Below are positions 58,964 through 64,000 of a stretch of 64,000 nt of DNA, piece after piece. Each line of letters starts with the position of its first letter. The first letter of the stretch is position 1. The notes beneath the pieces are model-generated. The model saw nothing but the letters and a program-made list of their open reading frames with translations, ran no database searches and was not told the origin of the DNA. The stretch covers positions 558,001 to 622,000 of the forward strand of contig NZ_CP041402.1 of the NCBI RefSeq assembly GCF_007018905.1, given 5' to 3'. The position numbers and the translations under genes were made by a program. This DNA is from Tardiphaga sp. vice304 (GTDB lineage Bacteria; Pseudomonadota; Alphaproteobacteria; Rhizobiales; Xanthobacteraceae).

Positions 58964-59254
58964 TCAGATCACGTTCGGGTAGATATAATAGGTGATGACC
59001 CGCTGCAGGAACATGATGATCAGGATCAGCACGATGGGCGAAATGTCGAGGCCGCCGAGGCTCGGCAGCGCCCGGCGGATCGGACCCAGCACCGGCTCGG
59101 TGATGCGAAACAGGAATTCGGCGATCGCCGAAACGAACTGGTTGCGGGTGTTCACCACGTTGAAGGCGATCAGCCAGGACAGGATCGCCGAGGCAATCAG
59201 CAGCCAGACGTAGAGATCGAGAACGATCAGCACGATATCGAGAACGGCACGCAT
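58964..59254 (-). CDS. YggT family membrane protein
   Basis: 96 residues from the ATG at 59254. Two YggT repeats: VLDIVLIVLDLYVWLLIASA with FRITEPVLGPIRRALPSLGG, then ISPIVLILIIMFLQRVITYY. Often coupled to yggU; it influences membrane or osmotic stress in other bacteria. First gene of the YggT/DUF167/folD group. Confidence 0.9.
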   Translation of the reverse strand: MRAVLDIVLIVLDLYVWLLIASAILSWLIAFNVVNTRNQFVSAIAEFLFRITEPVLGPIRRALPSLGGLDISPIVLILIIMFLQRVITYYIYPNVI

Positions 59255-59447
59255 GATGGGGAGGACTCGCGGGGTTGGTCGTGGATTCGACTGTCCGGTA
59301 AATATCGTCTCGGCCCCCTGCAAACAAGGGAACCGGGCGGCAAAAGCGCCATGACAACGGGCGATTGCGGTCGTTCTTGACTTGCCGTTAACAGGGATTG
59401 TAAATGGCGCCGATTGCAGACCGCGCGGTGCGCAGCCGGTCCGCATC

Positions 59448-59521
<74 letters not shown>

Positions 59522-59523
<2 letters not shown>

Positions 59524-59596
59524 TCCTTCGCTTGCTTCGCAAGCTCCGGCTCGGCAAGCCACTCAGTCCCATCGAAAGCGAAGCAAGCGAAGGATG
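59522..59596 (+). repeat. Perfect 19-bp inverted repeat next to tRNA-Ala
   Basis: CATCCTTCGCTTGCTTCGC (59522-59540) and its exact inverse (59578-59596) enclose a 37-base centre. The left arm begins inside the CCA end of the tRNA. Confidence 0.8.
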
Positions 59597-59642
59597 TCGC
59601 GCCGTAGCCCGAAGGGCGCAGGCGGACCTCGGCTCAATCGCC

Positions 59643-60422
59643 TCACGCCCTCCGCAACTGCAATCTCGCCACCGCCCCCGCCACAAATCCCCGCGGAAAG
59701 AACCGCAGCAGGAACGGCACCATCTTAATGCCGAGGCCCGGCAACACGACGCGCTTGCCCGCCATCAGCCCGCGATAACCGGCCTCGGCGACGTCGGCCG
59801 CCGAAACATTGAGGATGGCCGAATCCAGCCCCGGCTCGAAACCGGCGCGCTTCTGAAATTCGGACGGGACCGGCCCCGGGCACAGCGCGGTGACGCGGAC
59901 GCCCTTGGAGCCGAGCTCCTGATGCAGCGCTTCGGTGAAATGCAGCACATAGGCCTTGCTGGCGTAATACACCGCCATCCCCGGACCCGGCATGAAGCTG
60001 GCGATCGAGGCGACGTTGAGGATGCCGCCCTTGTTGCGGATGATGCTATCGGCAAATCGCAGCGACAGGTCGGTCAGCACCCGGACATTGACGTCCACCA
60101 TGCCGAGTTGCTGCGTGCGGTCCATCTCGGTGGCGAGGCCGAACATGCCGAAGCCGGCATCGTTGACGATATACTCGACCTCGACCCCTGCCTGCGTCAG
60201 GGCGGCGGCGATCTGGTCGCCGGCATCGTGCGCTTCGAGATCGCAGGTAATCAGGAGCGGGGCCGTGCCGCCCCGGGCGACAATTTCGTCGGCCAGCGCC
60301 TGCAGTCGGTCGGCGCGGCGGGCAACCAATGCCAGCCTATGACGATGTGACGCGAACACTCGGGCCAGTTCGGTGCCAATGCCCGACGAGGCTCCGGTGA
60401 TCAACGCCACGCGCTCAGTCAC
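59643..60422 (-). CDS. Short-chain dehydrogenase/reductase
   Basis: 259 residues starting at GTG 60422. SDR features: VALITGASSGIGTELARVFA (TGxxxGIG), VNDAGFGMFGLATEMD for the NNAG position, LNVASIASFMPGP, the catalytic YYASKAYVLHF (YxxxK) and LCPGPVPSEFQKRAGF. Probably NADP-dependent; the substrate is unknown. It lies after the tRNA, converging with it. Confidence 0.9.
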   Translation of the reverse strand: MTERVALITGASSGIGTELARVFASHRHRLALVARRADRLQALADEIVARGGTAPLLITCDLEAHDAGDQIAAALTQAGVEVEYIVNDAGFGMFGLATEMDRTQQLGMVDVNVRVLTDLSLRFADSIIRNKGGILNVASIASFMPGPGMAVYYASKAYVLHFTEALHQELGSKGVRVTALCPGPVPSEFQKRAGFEPGLDSAILNVSAADVAEAGYRGLMAGKRVVLPGLGIKMVPFLLRFFPRGFVAGAVARLQLRRA

Positions 60423-60540
60423 AATGCGATGCTCTTGCGAAAACGATCACAGGCAGGGTCTCGAAATGAACGATCCTCTTTTAATATAGGGATACGGAAC
60501 AACCGCAAGTGCGAAGGCGCACCAAGGTACCGACCGAGCG

Positions 60541-61014
60541 TCAGGCCGTCACGTCCAACGCGGCGCCGCCGGCGCTGCGGCGCTTCAGCTCGATGCGGTC
60601 GTGCGACGATACGCCGAGCAGGTCGGCGGCGCGCCACACCACATTCTCCTCGAATTCCGACACCCGGCCGTCGGCGAACACCAGCTCCCACATCATCTCG
60701 ATGATGCGGATCCGACCGGGTTCATCCACCGCGCGCATGATCACGCTGGTGAAGTGATAGAGATCGACGGCCTCGCCCTCGACCAGAGTCGCAGCAGCGA
60801 TCAGCCTGTCGGCCGTGCCGGGATCAAGCCCGAACCGGGTTTCGATCAGGCTGTGCAACTTGGCCTTCTCGACCGCGGAGGGTTCGCCGTCCAGGGAAAT
60901 CACATGAATCATCAAGGCCGTGGCAGCGAGCCGGTAGCCGGTATCATCAAACTCCTGGGTCTGCGAGCCCGGCGATACGACCTCGGCAATGAAGTCACGC
61001 AATTTTTCGAGCAT
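60541..61014 (-). CDS. TerB-family (tellurite-resistance-like) protein
   Basis: 157 residues. Alpha-helical TerB fold: LAATALMIHVISLDGEPSAV and IIEMMWELVFADGRVSEFEE (each with Asp/Glu that may bind Ca or Mg). Despite the name, the role is generally unknown. Start ATG at 61014. The cyclase gene stop lies 113 bases upstream on the same strand. Confidence 0.85.
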   Translation of the reverse strand: MLEKLRDFIAEVVSPGSQTQEFDDTGYRLAATALMIHVISLDGEPSAVEKAKLHSLIETRFGLDPGTADRLIAAATLVEGEAVDLYHFTSVIMRAVDEPGRIRIIEMMWELVFADGRVSEFEENVVWRAADLLGVSSHDRIELKRRSAGGAALDVTA

Positions 61015-61127
61015 CTAAATTCCCCGTCGAATAGCCCCGGTCGGAGCGTGGGTAAGGAACGTAAGCGTGCCACCCGGGTTCCCGATCCGCAAATTACGAT
61101 TCCGCAATGCCTGCACGACAGGCACAT

Positions 61128-62537
61128 TCAGGGAATCTCGTAGACCACGACCTTGTCGGCGATGCCGCGCAAGGCCGCGTGTTTTTCGATCGGCACGATA
61201 TCGGCCGTGCGCAGCATCTGCTCGACGCCTTGCGCGGAGCGCACCGTGCCGGTGATATGGATCGCCGGCGCATTCGAGACGCCCTGCACCCTTGCTGCGA
61301 TGTTCACCGTCTGGCCGAAGTAATCCTGCCGCTCGTTCAGCATCACGGCCAGGCAGGGTCCTTCATGAATGCCGATCTTGACCATCAGGTCGCGGGTGCC
61401 GCGTTGGTCGTTGAGCTGCTCCATCGCCGCGCGCATCCGCAGGCCCGCCGCGAGCGCCTGCTCCGGCCGGGTGAAGGTCGCCATCACGGCATCGCCGATC
61501 GTCTTCACCGCTGCGCCGCCTTCCGATGCGATGATCTCCAGCAGGGCGTGGAAATGCGCGCGGACCAGATCGAAAGCGGCGAGGTCGCCGACCCGGTCAT
61601 ATAATGCGGTGGAGCCCTTGAGGTCGGTGAACAGGAAAGTCAGCGAGGTGATCTTAAGCCGCTGGTCGATGGTCAGATTGTCGGCCTTGAAGACATCGCG
61701 GAAGGTCTGGTTGGTCAGCATCCGCTTGGCGGTCAGGAACGACTTGCGCCGGCCGAGCAGATGATGGAGCGCGTCGGCGGCGACGAACACCGCCGGCAGC
61801 ACGCGGACATCGGTCTGGTTGTCGAACGACACATGCAGCGGCCCCGGCCGGAGTGTGATCGTCTCGGTCGGCCGATGCGCGCCGTCATACTGCAGGGATA
61901 GCTGCCGGATCTCGTCGGTCGGCTCGCCCTGCACGTCGATGAACGTGGCGGCGTGGGTCACCGGTTCGAACACGATCATGAACTGCTCGGGCAGCGTCAG
62001 CGTCAGTTCGTTCTGGCGATAGGCCGGGACTTCGCGGTGATCGAGCACGATCTCGTCGGCCAGGGAGGCGAAGGCCGCCGCATCGAAATCGACGCCCGAG
62101 CTCCAGAACACCTGCTTGAAATAGTCCCAGATCGGCAGCGCGCCCGGATCATGCGCCGCGATCCGGCGCACCCTTGGCGACACCGTGAAGGCAACCTCGA
62201 CCTGGTCATCGACCGAGGCGGCATGGTCGCTGCCGCACAGGCCGCAATGATAGTCATCGTCGCGCAGCGATTTCAGCGTGCCGAATGCATCGAGCACGCC
62301 GCGGCAGCCCGGGCACAGCACGTTCCAGGAGAGGTCGAACAGGCCGAGCCGCGAGGCCTGCAGGAAGCCGGAGATCACGCGCTCCTCCGGCAGCCCGGTC
62401 CGGGAGGCGAAGTCGAGCAGGTTGATGCGGTTCAGCGCATCGTCGGCGCCCTCCGCGATCAGTTGTCCGATCGCTGCGACGACGGTGGGATCGCTAGTCT
62501 TCTGAAGGGCGTCGAGTTGGGCTTGGATATCGCTCAT
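61128..62537 (-). CDS. Class III adenylate/guanylate cyclase with N-terminal zinc ribbon
   Basis: 469 residues. The N-terminal half (DUF5939 type) has a CPGC/CGLC zinc ribbon (Cys75, 78, 98, 101). The catalytic domain (about 295-469) shows the metal aspartates LTFLFTDLKGSTALYD (Asp305) and AVKTIGDAVMATF (Asp349), the purine-recognising Lys345 and Asp405, and the transition-state Asn412 and Arg416 in GQTVNIAARV. Lys/Asp favours ATP, so cAMP is the likely product. No membrane segment. The sensed signal is unknown. Confidence 0.9.
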   Translation of the reverse strand: MSDIQAQLDALQKTSDPTVVAAIGQLIAEGADDALNRINLLDFASRTGLPEERVISGFLQASRLGLFDLSWNVLCPGCRGVLDAFGTLKSLRDDDYHCGLCGSDHAASVDDQVEVAFTVSPRVRRIAAHDPGALPIWDYFKQVFWSSGVDFDAAAFASLADEIVLDHREVPAYRQNELTLTLPEQFMIVFEPVTHAATFIDVQGEPTDEIRQLSLQYDGAHRPTETITLRPGPLHVSFDNQTDVRVLPAVFVAADALHHLLGRRKSFLTAKRMLTNQTFRDVFKADNLTIDQRLKITSLTFLFTDLKGSTALYDRVGDLAAFDLVRAHFHALLEIIASEGGAAVKTIGDAVMATFTRPEQALAAGLRMRAAMEQLNDQRGTRDLMVKIGIHEGPCLAVMLNERQDYFGQTVNIAARVQGVSNAPAIHITGTVRSAQGVEQMLRTADIVPIEKHAALRGIADKVVVYEIP

Positions 62538-62591
62538 CGGATATAAATAGGATTGTTCGGTAACGTGTCAAAGACGGCTTCACAACCCGGT

Positions 62592-62713
62592 GTCGTCCCG
62601 GCGCACGCCGGGACCCATAACCTCCGTCAGTGAAAGAGAAGCTGCAGAGCGACGGCAATCACGCTCTACTTGGATTGCTGGCGTGTATGGGTCCCGGCGT
62701 TCGCCGGGACGAC
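62592..62713. repeat. Palindromic intergenic repeat, 'GTCGTCCCGG' family
   Basis: GTCGTCCCGGCGCACGCCGG at the left and CGGCGTTCGCCGGGACGAC at the right; inside, GGGACCCATAA and TATGGGTCCC pair too. Related to the 7986 and 34212 elements. Confidence 0.8.
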
Positions 62714-62734
62714 AGGAGAGGGCGGTGCTTCTCG

Positions 62735-64000
62735 CTAGCGCCGGGAAATTCTAAACTTCGGCGAGCGGTTCGGCTGCGTCGTGACGATGCCGATCGGCAG
62801 CACCGGCTCGGTCTCGTCGAGTTCGACGCGAAACGCGCCGACCAGTTTAGCCAGCGCCAGCGTCGCCTCGACCAGCGCGAAATGCGCGCCGATGCAGACC
62901 CGGGCGCCGACGCCGAACGGCAGATAGGCATAGCGGTCCGGCGCCGGCGCGCCCGGCATGAAGCGGTCCGGCATGAACGCATTGGGCTGCTCCCACAGCC
63001 GCTCGTGGCGATGCAGCAGCCACGGCGCGATCAGGATCACGTCGTTTTTGACAACAGCCTCGCCGCCGAGTGAATCCGGGCCGGCGGCTGCACGCGCAAT
63101 CAGGAAGGCCGGCGGATATAGCCGCATCGTCTCGTCGATCACCGCGCGGGTGAATTTCAAGGCCTCGAATCCGGCGCCATCCCCGGCGGCGTGGGCTTCC
63201 GCGGCGACGCGATCCTGCGTCTCCGGATCGAGCGCCAGCAGATACAGCGCCCAGAACAGCGCCGTGGCCGTCGTCTCGTGGCCGGCCAAAATCATGGTCG
63301 CCACCTGGTCGCCTAGCTGCGCATCGGAGAAGGCGTCGTTGGTTTCCGGATCGCGTGCGGCGACCATCAGGTCGAACAAGTCGCGCGGCGGGGCGCCCTC
63401 AAGCTTGCCGGCGGCGCGACGCTCGGCGATCAGCATCGCGACGAAGCGGGTCCAGCGCTTGCGGAAGAAGTGCCGCGAAATGTCCTGCGGCGTCGGCCAG
63501 CCCAATGGCAGCAGCAGGTCGAGGAAATGCGGCCGCGCCAAATTCATGCCGTAGTCGATCACGAAGTCGCGCAGCGCGCGGCCATGGCGCGCCATGCCGG
63601 TGGAAAACATGGTGCGGCCGGCGATCTCCAGCGTCATCCGCTGCATCACCTCGCGGAGATCGACCGTGCCTTGCACCTTGTGTAGTTCGGCGACCGTCTC
63701 GTCGATTGCCGAGAGCATGTGTGGGATCAGTGTGCTGACCGCGCGCGGCGTGAAGGCCGGCGCCAGCGTGCGGCGCTGGTGCTTCCAGGCGCGCCCTTCG
63801 GCCAGCAGCAGGCCTTCACCGAGCATCGGCCGCAACACGCGGATGCCGGCGGGGGTCCGGGTGTAGTTCTCGTAATTGTCCACCAGCACATGGCGGATGT
63901 CGTCTGGCGCGTTCAGGATGAAGCTGGCATGGCCGAAGAAGCGACCCTTGACGATGTCGTCCTCGTAGGCGCGCTGACCCCAGGTGTCGATGGCGCTCTT
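62735..64000 (-). CDS. Cytochrome P450, N-terminus cut by window end
   Basis: About 421 residues are visible and the frame stays open to the window edge. P450 signatures: HEGLL-type N-terminal region seen as MLGEGLLLAEGRAWKHQRRT, the I-helix LAGHETTATALFWALYLLAL, the ExxR region AVIDETMRLYPPAFLIA, and the heme loop LPFGVGARVCIGAHFALVEA with the cysteine ligand. Bacterial soluble type. The substrate and redox partners are unknown; no ferredoxin gene is in view. Confidence 0.93.
   Translation of the reverse strand, partial: KSAIDTWGQRAYEDDIVKGRFFGHASFILNAPDDIRHVLVDNYENYTRTPAGIRVLRPMLGEGLLLAEGRAWKHQRRTLAPAFTPRAVSTLIPHMLSAIDETVAELHKVQGTVDLREVMQRMTLEIAGRTMFSTGMARHGRALRDFVIDYGMNLARPHFLDLLLPLGWPTPQDISRHFFRKRWTRFVAMLIAERRAAGKLEGAPPRDLFDLMVAARDPETNDAFSDAQLGDQVATMILAGHETTATALFWALYLLALDPETQDRVAAEAHAAGDGAGFEALKFTRAVIDETMRLYPPAFLIARAAAGPDSLGGEAVVKNDVILIAPWLLHRHERLWEQPNAFMPDRFMPGAPAPDRYAYLPFGVGARVCIGAHFALVEATLALAKLVGAFRVELDETEPVLPIGIVTTQPNRSPKFRISRR

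Overview
The window is high-GC alphaproteobacterial chromosome, most like the Bradyrhizobium/Rhodopseudomonas group. The support is a RpMatB-type malonyl-CoA synthetase, an sdhCDAB operon, an IalB-type protein, NitT/TauT and TAXI transport proteins, a leuB next to asd, and several families of short palindromic intergenic repeats. It reads as ordinary chromosome with accessory patches; I see no phage, transposase, IS element, CRISPR array or replication origin.

Layout. 1-7.9 kb: the N-terminal part of asd (cut by the window edge), two small genes, leuB, an MFS exporter, a Tat/lipoprotein molybdoenzyme with its b-type cytochrome, a secreted fasciclin protein and matB. 8.0-11.7 kb: a decayed heavy-metal efflux locus. 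The RND pump gene and its adaptor gene have each lost their middle, no outer-membrane channel gene is present, but a czcD-like cation diffusion facilitator is intact. 12.0-15.5 kb: sdhCDAB. 15.9-17.6 kb: a chemoreceptor pseudogene with one frameshift and one amber codon. 18.2-24.1 kb: a second, intact RND adaptor/pump pair with a LysR regulator. 24.5-27.1 kb: a NitT/TauT ABC importer. 27.3-30.7 kb: a BacA/SbmA-type ABC transporter, then a translationally overlapping YqcI/YcgG-DUF1989 pair. 30.8-34.2 kb: MAPEG protein, flavin-type stress protein, a small Pro-rich protein and a large Pro/Ala-rich OmpA protein with a short collagen-like stretch.

34.4-45.5 kb: an alkaline phosphatase, then argG, a PAP2 phosphatase, a small membrane protein and rlmN on the minus strand, followed by IalB, quinone oxidoreductase, host-attachment-like, YkvA, phhB and a membrane-anchored TAXI protein. 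45.6-49.7 kb: a cobalamin-riboswitch-controlled TonB receptor/PepSY unit. 49.8-57.6 kb: phoD, typA, maiA, an amine oxidase, a DCC-family protein, a GNAT and ppa. 57.7-64 kb: folD, DUF167 and YggT genes, tRNA-Ala(CGC), a short-chain dehydrogenase, a TerB-like protein, a class III nucleotide cyclase with an N-terminal zinc ribbon, and a cytochrome P450 cut by the window end.

The most interesting signals are: (1) the efflux locus eroded by internal deletions, one of which joins the two repeated halves of the RND pump; (2) the B12 riboswitch in front of a siderophore-receptor-like TonB/PepSY pair; (3) the overlapping YqcI/YcgG-DUF1989 pair, possibly guanidino or urea nitrogen chemistry; (4) a 19-bp perfect inverted repeat that begins inside the CCA end of tRNA-Ala; and (5) the Pro/Ala-rich, partly collagen-like OmpA protein. 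None is proven to be a new system from sequence alone.
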